Source: Daldinia sp. FL1419 | Lineage: Eukaryota > Ascomycota > Sordariomycetes > Xylariales > Hypoxylaceae | DNA: 64,000 nucleotides | Direction of reading: 5' to 3' | Assembly (NCBI GenBank): GCA_025201765.1 | Contig: MU623342.1 | Coordinates: 124,001 to 188,000 of the forward strand | Part shown: positions 1 through 12,930 of the stretch, in pieces | Position numbering within the stretch: position 1 is the stretch's first letter | How the letters are laid out: the number at the start of each line of letters is the position of its first letter | Notes under the pieces: generated by a model | Seen by the model: only the letters and a program-made list of their open reading frames with translations | Databases searched by the model: none | Told to the model about the DNA's origin: nothing | Position numbers and translations under genes: made by a program

Positions 1-1727
1 AGGATAGGGAGGAAAGGAACCCAGGGAATTCCTGCAATCTGTCCAAATTATTAGTATATAATCGAGCATTTGTACTAGTAGACCGCTTGGTAGTAAGCAT
101 AGTGGGGATTTCGGAAACAAAGCTAGGTTAGTGGTTTAGATATAAGACTGAAGAAAAACAACGGCGTATATGAGCGTATATGAGTGTATATGATATTGCA
201 TATCCCGGTCTAGAGTGGCTAAGGAGTTATGAACTTCAAGTTCTAGCCCCCTATGACGCCAAACAGTTGTCTTTCCAACCATCACGTATAGGCTTGGGGA
301 TCTATACAGCACTCCGTATGACCTAAAATGCCGACATCTTATTTGGAATTTTTACATATTTATACCGAACCGGTAATATTTGTGGCCGTCGACGAAACTA
401 GGGGATAATGTATGTGGAGGATAAGAAACGATTCAATATCGTGATGGGTGACATCTCACAAAATGTTGGTGGCCCACGTGTCTAAAGTTACATGTTCATG
501 CATGCTGGCGATTATTATAGCTTGGAGTCGAACGGGGAAGGGGAATAAGGATTTGGGATTGTGCACTTTTCGGCCAGGCGCAGGATTATCGAAGCCAATG
601 TATCGGCAAGCGACATGAACACCGCTATTTTTGGGTTGTTCGACGTTGAAGTGCAATATTATAGCTAGGGACAGGGATGGAGGCTCGGGCTGAATAGAGA
701 ATGATATATCGTGTGATATTTGGAGAATTTATATTCGATAATAATAAATGTTATTGGACTTACCCAAGTGTGGGAGGTAAAAATGCCTCGACGTTTAAGT
801 TCAGTAAAAAGAGTTAGGACATTCGGGATACAAATGTGTGACTAGGTTAGAAGAAGCCAATGTAATTCCTAAAAAAAACGTTGACTTTAAGCTCAAAAAA
901 TGCATATGTCGTGTGCGCTTTGGATTTTGACAACTCTCATCAATTTGTGGGGATGGCCGAGTCTTGGAACTAGATTCTAGCTCGCTGACTCGTCGGAAGC
1001 CAGTAATGAACCACTAGAGCACTAGTCGAGGCCGAGCCCAGGTGCATGGGGGGCGCCTACTTCCCCCCCCTTTAAGCGAAGAGATCGCTGAAATGATGGA
1101 GATTTGAAGATCTTGTAAACGGGGCAGACGGGGTCGGTCTTTCCCCGTCTGCCCCTCCATTCTTTTTTGTCTAAGACCTGAGCGGGGTATTATTGCAATC
1201 TCGATGTGCTTTTATTACCTAATAAAGCTCAATAAGCTGAGATAACCGAAAAAGCAGGAGAGTAGAGGTAGGCTGGCATGTACCTTCTCTGAAGGGGTTA
1301 AAACTTAAAGGGGCAAAAAGCAAGCTTGGATCAGGGATTCAACTAACCGTAGTTCGTGATTCCCTAAATAGTATCAAGCTGTCTGGTAGCTATCTAGCAC
1401 CACGGCAAGCCAAGGATATGGAGGGGGTAACCTCAGTCTACGAAACCAGTTATTTTAGTAGCTCAAAAGCTCAGTTACACAATCTACATTTATAGATAGG
1501 GGTTTGCAACTGATAATTAATATGATTGTAAGCTGTCGTTATGAATCTATAGGGAGGATTTAAGAAGCATTGACGACGTAGGGGGACTAAACAATATTCA
1601 AGGGCATCGATTTTTATTTTATTTGCCATAATATTTATTTTTGGACCTGTGGTTGACTATACATCATTCAAACCCATCCGATTATACTGAATTTCGTCGC
1701 TAGGCTTTCTACTACTCGGCAAAGCAT
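1..1727. other. Intergenic, gene-poor
   Basis: No convincing coding region on either strand; the short open frames have no codon pattern, homology or splice context that I recognise. The right end is presumably the 3' flank of the superoxide dismutase gene. The only distinct structure is a perfect GC-rich hairpin at 1121-1155, listed separately. Confidence 0.5.
1121..1155. repeat. Perfect GC-rich inverted repeat (13-bp arms)
   Basis: Arms GGGGCAGACGGGG (1121-1133) and its exact complement CCCCGTCTGCCCC (1143-1155) flank a 9-nt loop, in otherwise AT-rich DNA, and are followed by a T-rich stretch. It resembles a stem-loop terminator, but fungi do not use that signal for Pol II. It could be the remnant of a foldback element. 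No flanking target duplication was seen. Confidence 0.7.
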
Positions 1728-2735
1728 TTAGCTGGAGATGCCAATGACACCTAGAAATAATTCGATTAGTTAAATTAACAATTACGATAATATCTCTTGA
1801 AATTACTTACCGCAAGCGGGTCGGGGACCAGCGTTACCAGTCTTGAGGGACTCCTCGTTGCCTCCCTTGCCAAGGTCGTCGGTACCGGCGTGGAATACAA
1901 CGGTTCGCTTTTGCCCAAATTAGCACGTACAATCATATAATTTGAAAAAGGCATTGTGATACTTACACCAATGATGCTCTCGGGGCCGATCAGCTTAACG
2001 AGAGAGTCCTGGACAGAGCCCTTGGCGTTACCTTGGGCGTCGGTGACGACGTTACCTAGGTCACCAACGTGGCGGGTCTCATCGGTTCGGTCACCGTGAG
2101 TCTTGTTGTGGGGGTTGACTACGATAAAAGTCAGTCATTCTCATTTTTCGCGTGTATCCCCTTTTTCTCCTTCTCGAGGGTGACATCACGTACAGTGAGG
2201 GCCGGCAGATGTGCAACCGTTAGTGTTGTCACCGAAGGTGTGGATGTGGAAGCCACGCTTGGCGTTGGGGTCGTGGCCGGTAACGTCCCATGAGATGGTG
2301 GTAGGGGCAGACTCGGACTCCTGCTCGAAGGTGACGGTTCCAGTGACCTTGGAGTCACCACGGACGACAGCGACTAGAGTTGTAAATTCTTGTCAGCAAT
2401 GACTCGGACCATTGTATAGGGCTGAACTAAAAAGGATACGCGGTAGGGGGGGGTTTGCAGGGAAATGTAGTAGAAGATGTAATAAGAGAACCCTCCCCAA
2501 TGGCTCGAATGGGCTCGTATGGTCCCAATGGTCCCAACGGTTCGGTTTGGACTAATAGATGGCTTTCTATTGTGTCCAACAAGGTGTCCATTCATCACAG
2601 CCTTGGTGTACGGCAGGGACTACTAGTCGACGAAATGCGCGCAATCGTGCTCATGCAGCCATCCTAAATCCGGTAATGATGGAATTGACAGTAGTTTAAA
2701 TAACGGAGACTATTCCACGTACCGGCTTTGACCAT
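1728..2735 (-). CDS. SOD1: Cu/Zn superoxide dismutase, cytosolic
   Basis: Converts superoxide to hydrogen peroxide and oxygen, mainly in the cytosol. Five exons: 2723-2735, 2194-2373, 1967-2118, 1811-1907 and 1728-1750. They sum to 465 nt, a 154-residue protein, the usual length for fungal Sod1. The start MVKA is encoded by the 13-nt first exon and the end reads CGVIGISS. Family marks are visible: the copper-ligand stretch GFHIHTFGDNT, the zinc-loop segment NPHNKTHGD, the disulfide cysteines in NGCTSAGPH and PACG, and the C-terminal signature around HAGTDDLGKGGNEESLKTG. All introns have GT-AG ends and the phases agree. The gene stands alone, with a 350-nt first intron directly after the start. 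Identification is firm; the tiny first and last exons rest on splice consensus and family match. Confidence 0.95.
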
Positions 2736-3164
2736 TTTGACTACTTTTGTTTTGGTTTTCGAGTGTCTGAGACTAGAATTTCGATACAAGCGTTGATCTA
2801 GTTTGAGATGATTGTCGATTTTTTTACGCGGGAGAGGGGGGAAAAAGAAGAGGGGGAAGCTTCCTACGTCTAATTTGTACTGAAGAGGAGAGGGGATCTC
2901 GGAAAGCCACGCCAGAGTCGGTTACCATGTACTAATCTTTTACCTTTCCACTCTTTCCATTCCTTTCTGCCCACTACAAGGCCATTACGAGGTATACCCG
3001 ACCTATGTATTTGCATGTGTGTAGGTACATGCTAACCAGGGCAAACACCTTACATAAAACAGCTTCACTTAGGTACGAAAGGAGCTGTATCCTATTTTCG
3101 AGTAGCGTAAAGCACGCTATCTTGAGGGCTACACTACGGAAATTAGGTACCTCCTTACCTTTCT
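2736..3164. other. Upstream region of SOD1
   Basis: Presumed promoter and 5' leader of SOD1, which is transcribed leftward. It contains pyrimidine- and purine-rich stretches around 2820-2850. No defined regulatory site could be assigned. Confidence 0.4.
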
Positions 3165-3623
3165 ACTGGTGATAGGGATGCGAATTTCATTATGCGCTTA
3201 GCGTATAATAACGTATAATAACTTATAATAACGCATAATAGATCTATTATGCGCATAACGGACTTATACCTCCCGATTATCCGGTGCACTAGTACTAAAA
3301 AGGGTACGTGTCAATATTGAAATACTGTAATAAGGTTCATATTTTATTTTGCTAATATAAAAAATTACTTTAATTAATAGTTTTAAATTAAATTAATATT
3401 ATATTATTTTTAATAAATATTTGAGATTTATTTGGTATTTTTTTCCAATTTTATTATATATTATTATTTTGAAATATTACGTGTTTTTGGTAATAGAATT
3501 TCTAAGGGGGTTATTACCTAATAATCGCATTATGCGTGTCGCATTATGTACATAATAGGCGCAGTATACATAATAACGCATAATAAATCTATTATGCGCA
3601 TAATAGGCATCCCTAACTGGTGA
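3165..3623. mobile_element. hAT-like MITE with 8-bp target-site duplication
   Basis: The element spans 3173-3615 (443 bp). It starts TAGGGATGC and ends GCATCCCTA, a 9-bp perfect terminal inverted repeat, and is flanked on both sides by the same 8 bp ACTGGTGA (3165-3172 and 3616-3623). Eight-base target duplications and termini of this kind are typical of the hAT superfamily. The interior is very AT-rich with no coding capacity, so it would depend on a transposase made elsewhere. Each end carries a subterminal palindromic unit: a perfect 22-bp palindrome at 3232-3253 and a one-base variant at 3577-3598, plus shorter ATTATGCGC and CGTATAATAA repeats. The intact target duplication suggests a fairly recent insertion. 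Confidence 0.88.
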
Positions 3624-6600
3624 TACATCTAGGTGGGGGTTTCCTTATAGTGTGCTTTGCATAGAAATGTTGCCCCGCTTCGCGTCATTGGCGTCATATT
3701 TCGCTGTGTGATGCTTACAAATGATATCATTTTCTCGTCAAAGAGCTCGGTGCTTATCACTAGGTTCGGACTTTACCCAACTCGCGCTACATAATACAGC
3801 TGCAGAGCGAAGACGGAACCGGCCCTGATTGGCTGGTTGGGTTATGGTGCTTTTCGTACGTAGAACCATTTTCTTTATCCGAATACCCCGGCCTTTCTCT
3901 TTGCTCTTAAGCTTCCGGACTTGAGCTCTTTAGCAATCCCAGGATAAATATGCAATGTGATAAGGCGATCAGAGTTGGCGTCGCTCTCGGGCTGATGGGG
4001 ACCCGGATTGACGAATTGACGTTTAATGGATTGTTGGCAATCGGCCGTTACGGTATTCCGGGGTATTCCGGGGATGTGTTTTGCCACCACATTGTGATAA
4101 TATGTGCCGGATAGCAACGACGCGGGACCTCGGAGTTGCCGCTAATTGTGGTTCTACTCCTCCGAACACAGTCTTCGTAACAGGACTGAACAATTTGAAG
4201 AACCGGGTGGAAAAGAACACGAAGTATAACCTAGGCCAACAAAGTAGTAGAAAGAGCATTGCTACAAAGTAATTCTGATTCAAGGGTTATATTGCGCATC
4301 CTATTTAACCTACCTAGGTATTTATAAGGGATAATGAACACTGCTATCAAGTACCTCGCGAAACTACGGGAGTTTGTAGGGCTTTGCGTCTCTTAAATGA
4401 GCAAGTATCAAGTCTCATTCGACTATGCTGATTTACGTACGACTGCTGATAATGAATAGTTAAAATGAAATTAGAAGTCCAGTAGATTGTTAATGATTGT
4501 ATTATTGAAAATTTGTATCCCAATGAGATTTATTCATTCACCGGCACACTCTAGTAGTCACCTCAAAGGCTCAACTTCCCTCATATTTATTAGGGAGTTT
4601 GTATATTCGAAGCATCTTAGATATCTTACAGCAGAATCGGGATTTAGTACCGGAACTTTACTCATGCCACTAGGTTTATAGCTGGACGAGACCCACATCT
4701 CTATAAGCCCAGAAGACAGACACCAATAACTACCTATGGCCCAATCCACGCCATTCCGAAATTCATAAACTTACGACTACGGAACATTGGAAGATGCCGT
4801 GCACTAACACTAGGTTTAGCCCAAGGGGAGTGCTAGACCGAAGATACCTTAAAATGATTGGCATTGTGGCACGTGCAAACTGCCTCGCTGCGGCTTAAGC
4901 TTGCGTCGCCATAGGTAGTACGGATATTGATGATTACGAAGGGGAAGGGCTTAGAGTTTGTACAGCGTAACGTTTATCGAGTCGTGGATTTCTCGACGTG
5001 AGACCTGGATATGCGGTGACGTTTAGGTATGGCGTTCTAGACTTTCGAGAATAATCCTAAGCTTTTCGAAACATTTAAATAAGCGGCTTACGTCGCGTGG
5101 CAATAAACGAAGGATTTGAGATCAGAGCGATTGGCGGCTTTGGGGTCCTAGTTTAGGCGTCATGACGACATATTTGATTGCTATCGAAAGGTTCTCTGCG
5201 GTGCAACATCGCGACTGTAATGCACTTTAGAGGCAAAGTTATATGTCTGATTTTCTTTTAGATTTGTTGTAACGTCAATGTTAGAGTATCACGGCGCCAC
5301 CTCACGGTATGTTAAAAAAAAAAAAAAAAAAAAGACAATGTCCGAATCGAACTTTTGACTTCGGGGAGTTTTCTAATCAAATAAGAAATAATGTGGGCTT
5401 CTCGGACACCGCTTAATTCCAGTTGGCGAGAGAACCTCAGTTGTCAGAGTCGATAAATTTAGATCACCGGTCTCAGCCCTATGACCATCTATATAGGTAG
5501 ATGACATGGCGTTTGGTGGTGAATTGGAAATTGCCGTCTCAAATACCTACATATATTCCAAGCATAGTGGAGGTTAGTCTTGTCCTGTATCCTCTTCCGA
5601 CTCGTAAGATGAAGGAGGATCTTGGCGGCAGACGGATGCGATACAGCAAGGAAGACGTGGCAGCGTACCACTGGAAGTGCTGTTCGATATAACTAACTGC
5701 ATAGTACCAAACTGGCCCGGAAGTTGCAATGGTACGATCAACTTTGGTATAACTGGCGCGAGAACGAAGAATTACTTCTAGTTGTCACGATGTTTCGGAT
5801 TTGACGGACAAGCCAAAAAAACAAAACAAAACAAAAAACCCGAATCGATACGATACTTTAACACTATCAACACTAGTAATGCCGTTTCTATTATAATTTA
5901 CGATTAACCTTATGGAGAGATGTGTTTCATATTGTTGACCGACTCTTCGGAGATAATAGATGGCCTGTAGTAGGTGATTTACGATCTTTCAGAGTAAGGG
6001 AAAAATATGCGAACAAAATTAGTATAAATGTTCGCAGCGAGGGACTTTCTGGATATGTCTACGTAGTGAATTTGCAAACGGGGTAAAGCGGTGATCTTAC
6101 ACTCTAATCATGTTAAGGTAATGATTGGTCATTTGCCGAAATGCCACACAGTGTTACGAGTTGTATTATTCCATACTTATTTTAAGTCATATTGCACGTG
6201 GATAAATCGTGGGGTTTAGATTAGTGTCAATTACATACTTTCTAGCCCGTCGACTTAGATATGGTAAAGTAAGATCAGCTGTATTTATATAAGTATAAGA
6301 ATGACCAGGAAATCTAATTCCAAATCAATAAACTCGGCAAAAAATCGTTTAAGAACAAGATAAGTAAAGTAACTAGCATTATATGTATTGGTCTTTGAAG
6401 ACTCAAGTCCTGAAGGATTTGGTACCCAAGAAAAGGAACACACTGTGACAGGGTATACGAAAGGGTACGCTCTTATAGTAGGCTCTGTTTGTCGGCTAAT
6501 GAATACGTATGTACCCCATAGTTTTCTTCTCTTGGTGCAACCCCTCGAGATCATCTTTCATCGGTGGGTCGATAAACTAGAGGATGATGAAAGATGTTGA

Positions 6601-7555
6601 TATGTTTTTAAAACAAAGGTTATTACATATTTCCTGTTGGTGGTGGTTGCACAGCCCTCTTAAAAGCCTCCATATTCAGATGTACAGTTGTGGCTTGGTT
6701 ATCATTGCGGCGGGCGGGTCTTGTGGAGGGGGACCACTAGTGGACCATTAAGAGGGGACCGCTTTAAGGTTGCCGTTGATTTTCACGGGTCCACTACCTG
6801 GGTAAGAGGTACCTAAAGCGGTACCAAGTCCACCACCGGACCACGCTCTTTACCGACCCTTCAAAAAAAGAAAGAGAAACAGCCCCCATGTGCCTTTCAA
6901 TTCAGCCCAGCCCACCCTCAGGTAACCCCAATTGTTCTTCCATCAAACATACATTCATTTCCCTACGTTCGCGCACAGAAAATGGTCATGGTCTTCTTGA
7001 CTAATCTTTGGCTTCGCAAACCTTTCCTAGTCACTACGACAACTCTTGCTTTGCCTTGAGACTGTATCATTACTAGGTATAATTTCATTTCTTATATCCG
7101 ACACGGGCTTTTTATCATCAATTTCGGCTTCTATTACGCTTTAATCCCACAACGTAGTAAAGGTTTCACGATTTAACTTTTTCGAAACCTTTTCAATCTG
7201 CTGTCCTATAAACGACTTACCAGATTAATCCAGGCGATTATTACATTTTAGGTACTTTTAGCAAAGACGGAATACACCCGTACCGAATACTTCCCGCCCG
7301 CATCGTCTAGGTTTTTATTTTTTATTTTTTTTATTTTTTTAAAAAATACCTCCCCGAAGACGAACTTTGTCGTGGAGCTTCCTTTGAACCTAGGACCTAT
7401 AAAGATACGAATTGTCGAATTCTACACACAATAGAGTTATAGTCTACCGATGCCTATCCATGCGACAATATTCCATCATTTTATTCGTTGATACCCAATA
7501 TCTCCACTTTGCGGTCGGCCGTTGCGCAACGACTTAGTTGCCGCCGCAATTCAAC
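3624..7555. other. Long gene-poor interval and Rho-GEF upstream region
   Basis: About 3.9 kb without a supportable gene. It holds an A20 tract at 5314-5333 and A/T homopolymers around 7313-7345. The last several hundred bases, with CT-rich patches, are probably promoter and 5' leader of the Rho GEF. Short open frames here show no recognisable protein family. Confidence 0.45.
5314..5333. repeat. A20 homopolymer
   Basis: Twenty consecutive A residues. It lies beside a 70-nt segment (5339-5408) whose ends could form a 7-bp stem reminiscent of a tRNA acceptor stem, but which does not fold as a tRNA. Confidence 0.8.
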
Positions 7556-10500
7556 ATGTCATTTCGAGACAACGACCAGCGCCGGTACGGCCATGTTCCC
7601 CCTGTACAGTACCCCGTCGCAAACCAGTCTTCTCAAGATTCTTTGCCTTATCCGAACCGACGGTCCAGCTTCAATAACGGTGATGACTCTGGAGGGTTTG
7701 CTTCTCCCACTCGTCCAAGCTATCAGCCCACCTTGAATACGAATGTCGCAGGGCTCTCAGGCCGCGATGAGCTGTTCCTAGCTAGCCCGTCTGATTCTAG
7801 GCCCAACTATGGCAATTCAAATGTCGCCATGGCAGGATACCAGCACCAGTACCAGCCTCAGTCACCACCTACGCCATCAACGTATAACCCACAAGCTTTC
7901 GCTCGATCCCATTCTACTTCGTTGCCGTACTTACCACACCCGTCGCACAGGTGGGCACCACCACCAAATGCGACGGCCGCTCCCTACAGTCCTACAAGCG
8001 CGACACCTAATAACTTCACACCCGCTCCGTATAATCCCGCTGCATACTCTGGAGCGCCGCCGGTGCCTCAGCGCCAGCCGACCTACACCGGATACGCTAA
8101 TAATAACAACAACAGCCAATCCTACGGCTCACCACCTCTAAACCAGTCACCCTATTTCCAATCTCAACCTCTATATGCTGCTCCTGCTCAACCGAGACAC
8201 ACCTCTACTCCGCCAACTACTTATGCTGCAAGTTACGGTCAAACTCCTTACAGCTCGGGATACCCGCCCACTACTAGCACGACGGCCTCGACCCTTACGA
8301 CCGGTTACGATTCTTCGCAGGGCCGTTATACTACTACAGGCTATTCGAATGGCGGCACAAGCCCACAAGCTACATTTTACTCGTCCGACTCGTCCACATC
8401 TTCTCAGACACCGTATCCGACCCATTCACAGATACCTGTAGGCCCGAATTACTCTGCCAACGATCCACATTCATTTTTGAATCGTACATCTAGGTCAAAT
8501 TCAGCAGCATCGCCGTTGCCTTCACCCCCTATCCACTCACAAACTCCAACGGGCTTGGCGCGACATCCGACTAATGCGCCGTTGCCCAGCCGACCCGTAG
8601 ACGATGTTGCCGAAGATCTGTATCCGTCCAATGGCAATCATATTCCTGCAGATTTCACACAGGACAGCATTATACAAGATATCGAAGCTGAACTCCAGGG
8701 GAGTAATGGATCGATGCATGGCCGGCCTACAGCTTTGGACCAGCGCAATGGCGCTGTGGCCGATGGCGACCTACAGAACCTTCGTCGGTTAACATCCAAT
8801 GCAAGCTACCATTCAACTGCTACTACCATAACGAACCAGGAAGAGCCGTCCGGGGTGAACCGATACTCCTCCAATGCGTCAACTTTAAACAGGAATCACT
8901 CAGCTAATCCATACGCCTATGAAGATTACGACGGAGACGAGAGCGATCCTGAGGGTGCTGCCGGTGCTTGGGCGTTACAACAGGCAGAGGAAGATGACCG
9001 CCGATTTAGTTCGGGGGGTGGCACGTTATCTTACTACCAGCCAGAAACACCCGCACAACCTACTCTCCCCACCCATAGGGAAGAACCGAGCAGTGATAGC
9101 GACTATGCTGGGATGGATTTGGGACTCATGGGTGGGGGCTACGCAGGAAACCTGGTATATGATAACAATCTCGGGTCGCCACCTGCTTCCGAAACGATAC
9201 CAGGAGATATGCAGGCCTTGCCGACTCCCCGCAGCAATCATACATCTCAAAGGAGTCATGGAAGCAACAAATATCCAGCTTTTGAGCAGGCTGAAGTAGA
9301 CTACGAGGGCACCGGAGGTCTACAGAAACCCGCTGCTCATCGCTTGAGCTTTGACGAGGGGGAAGAACGTGTTTCCCTTCATTCGAGACAAAGTGGCAGT
9401 GATTCTCCTTCAAAGGAAGACTATCCAGACATGTTTTACCACCCCGGCCTATCCAATCGGCCTCTTCCGGCTATTCCTGCTAGTTCAGACAGTAGTTCAA
9501 TGCTATCTGTTCAGTCGCCCGCCAAACCCGGATATCAACATGGATACTCTCTCAGCGTGGATTCACCTCCATATTCTGGACCGGATGCTTTATATGGGCA
9601 AAACGCGCAGCAGCTTCAAGTGGAGAGGTCTATCTCATTATCTAGTCATAGCACATCACCTCATGTGCAGCCACCGGGCAGGTCGAAGACTGATGCCACC
9701 GAAGAGCGTAACGCTCGGTTAAGGCACGTGAGACAGCAGCAACAGCTGGCAGCTCAGCAAGGATTACCATATGAGGGTTACGAAACGGGAACGACCTCGT
9801 CGATAAATTACGATGTGATTACTCTTCCCAGCGGTAGACGCCGGAATTTCCAACCAGAAAAAATTACGAGTGTCGATGTTCGTTCTTGTACGGAGCCGTG
9901 GGCTCTAAGTAGCATTGCCAAATGGGTTCGTGAGATGGCCGAGGGTGAACCCGACCTGAAAAGGAAGACTCTTGAAGATGGCCTTGTCAAACTATTTTGC
10001 CTTAAGGTCCCAACAATGAACGTAGCAGATGCTGAAACTCTAAGCACTCGGGTTTCTGACTCGATGTTGGAAGCTGGTATCCTTGTCCCAGAAGAAGAGT
10101 GGCTAAAATTCGGACCCGGCTCTATATCTGGTGTATTGTGGCAATTAACTGGTTCCGGTTGTTACGCGCCAAAGCTTCATGAGCGCGACGACGATATATT
10201 GGGACACGAGCTACCAACGCGATGCTACTCACATCATTGCACCAGGACGCTTAAGAAAGCCAACCTAGATGATCTTATGTCTAATGGCGTCAAAACGGTT
10301 GACTGGGCGACGTTCTATAACATGACGAAAGAAGTTGTAGACGCCAAACCGAAAAAGGAGGTTTCACGACAAAACGTCCTTCACGAAATTGTCACTTCGG
10401 AAGAAGTATACATGGATCATCTTGATGTCCTTCGTGTTCTGTACCGAGATCGCCTCCTGCAATCGCAGCCTCGGATCATTGCTGAAAGTAAGATCGAGAA

Positions 10501-12930
10501 ATTTGTCAACGACGTTTTCGGCAAGGCCGATGCAGTCCAACAAGTCAACATGGATCATCTATTAGCACAATTGAAGTATCGACAAAAAGAACAAGGCCCT
10601 TGGATTATAGGATTTAGCGACATATTCAGAGAATGGGTTCGCAAAGCCAAGACAGCGTATGTCGATTACGCTTCCGCATTTCCTTACGCACGATACCGAG
10701 TAAAGAAAGAGTCAGACAAGAACTTCTTATTCAAACAATTTCTCGACGAGAACCGGTCGCACCCTCGGTCCCAGCGTCTTGACTGGACTAGCTACTTGAA
10801 AGACCCTATCACACGCCTACAAAGATATTCCCTCCTCCTAGAAACTGTATTAAAGTATATGATACAAGACAGCGAGGAAAAGTCGAATCTTAAGAGGGCT
10901 ATTGAGGAAGTCAAAGCTATGACTCTAGAATGCGACGCGAAGGTAGACGAGATGCAGAAGAAGGTAACGATGATAGAACTAGACCAAATGCTGGTTCTTC
11001 GGCCAGGTTTCCATGCCGATCTGCACTTAGATCATCTAGAACTTATCCTCCAGGGCGACCTTCAGAGGATGGGGTCGAAGGGTATGCGATGGGTAGATAC
11101 GCATGCTTTGCTATTCGATCACTATTTGATTCTCGCGAAACTAGTTATATCAAAGGATGGCAGGCAAGATAGGAAATACGATGTATCGAAAGAAGTGAGT
11201 ATTTCCTTGTGGTGAGGTTACCGTTTGTTAACAGTTTTTTAGCCCATTCCTATGCCTCTACTATTCCTCGAAAGTAGTCAAGACGACCCAATCTCAAAGC
11301 AGAAAGGAATTACTGCTCCATTGGCCCGCGCGACAAACTCGGCTTCCGATACCAGGCTTAATAAAGTGGCGCCGAACGGCGTCGACCGGCCCGGCCTTGA
11401 TCATACGGTTACGACTTCGTCTATTGGTTCTGGAACCGTTAGTAGACTAGGAACTGGTGTCCCGGGAGATACCGAAGGAAAGATACTTTATCCTTTCCGT
11501 GTCAAACATTTAGGTCATGAAGTATACACTTTATTTGCCCAGTCAGCCCAAACGCGGCAAGATTGGTGCGACAGGATCATTGAGGCCAAGACCCGTCACG
11601 CTAAAGCACTTCACGCTCAAAATGCCGAGCCATTCCGGTTGCGCGTAATGGCTGACAGCGCTTTTGCGTACGATCCAATCGCAGCTATCGGAAAATATGT
11701 CAACGGTGTGCATATACGCGGAACCCCCCTTGATAGAGCCATTCGGGAGGTTGCAAAAACGTACGGACCTGGTCGCCCCCCTCCTCCAATTTCTCGAGCA
11801 GCCGTCAACTGTGCGGCTGGTTTCTCCGCCTTTGGGAAGAATATGGTTGCGGTCGGCACGGACGCGGGCGTGTGCGTATCAGAGGCCGGTGACCAACGGA
11901 ATTGGAATAAGGTAAGATCCTCGTGTGCACATATCTTGAACCGTGTGCTGACTGGTTTCCTTAGACGGTTACGGCCAACCGAGTCACACAAATCGCGGTT
12001 CTCGAAGAATTTTCTGTCGTTCTTGTTTTGTCCGACAGGAATCTTATTTCATATCCTCTGGATGTGGTATCACCTCCGTCTAATTTCCCAGTTCCAGCGA
12101 ATGATAGCCACCGTCGGTCTCCCCAAAGGCTTGCAAAAGATGTATCGTTCTTTGCCACAGCGCGCATGAAGGACCGTATGCTGGTGTTTTACAAGAAAAA
12201 GGAAAGTTTACATACCACGTTCAAAGTACTCGAGCCAGTGTTCCAGAAGGCAACAGAAAAGAAGTCGCGTTTCTTTGGTGCGAGTCGGAAGGCCGGCGTG
12301 GGCGTGACGGAGAGTTTCCGAGATTACGATGAGTTCTTTTTCCCCACGGAATGTTATTCCCTTAACATCTTCCACACGTACATTGCCGTTTCAACGGCTA
12401 GGGGGTTCGAGCTTTTGACGCTCGATAAGAAGATACCTATGTCGATTCCCGATGTTAAGCAACCCGCTATTGCCGATATTGCTTACCGCATCAAGGAACA
12501 ACGACCTCTGGGCATGTTCCGCCTAAATGACCAGGAATTCCTCCTAGCATATGAGGACTGCGCTGTATACGTGGACAAGTATGGCGATGTTAGTCGTAGC
12601 GTCATTATGGAGTATTCAGGAAAGCAGAAGAAGGCACGGGGTGCTACGATGTATGGACAATACCTATTACTTTTTAACGAGGATTATGTCGAGGTGCGCA
12701 ACGCCGAGAATGGTCGGTTGCGGCAGATCATTGCCGGAAGGGACGTAAGGGTTCTGGACTACGGCGTTCGGGGGCCAACGGGGGGTTCATCCAGCGCAAA
12801 CGGGTCAGGTCCTTATCCAAACAGCGATAACGGACTAGAATCAAACGGCACGGTTAAGATTTGCATGGCGCATCCAGAGGTTGCGGGCCAGCAGATCGTT
12901 TTAGAGATGTTACTCAATCACGGACATTGA
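7556..12930 (+). CDS. ROM2: Rho1 guanine nucleotide exchange factor, Rom1/Rom2 type
   Basis: Activates Rho1 at the cell cortex, feeding the cell-wall-integrity kinase cascade and glucan synthesis. Three exons, 7556-11194, 11243-11911 and 11965-12930, give 1757 residues. The start chosen is the first ATG of the frame (MSFRDNDQ); the codon opening the frame upstream is TTG. Residues 1 to about 740 are disordered and rich in Pro, Ser, Gln and Tyr. A DEP-like region follows (about 770-880), then the catalytic DH domain (about 937-1130, opening RQNVLHEIVTSEEVYMDHL), a PH domain split by intron 1 (about 1140-1325), and a C-terminal CNH/citron domain (about 1345-1740). This order is diagnostic of fungal Rom2 proteins. 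Both introns are 48-53 nt with clean junctions. The N-terminal tail is longer than in yeast, as is common in filamentous fungi. Confidence 0.93.

Noticed and set aside
210..290. tRNA-Ser/Leu-like GTGGCTAAGGAG segment
   Set aside because: No matching box B and no acceptor stem could be paired.
5339..5408. tRNA gene on the minus strand
   Set aside because: Only the outer 7-bp stem pairs; the D, anticodon and T arms do not form.
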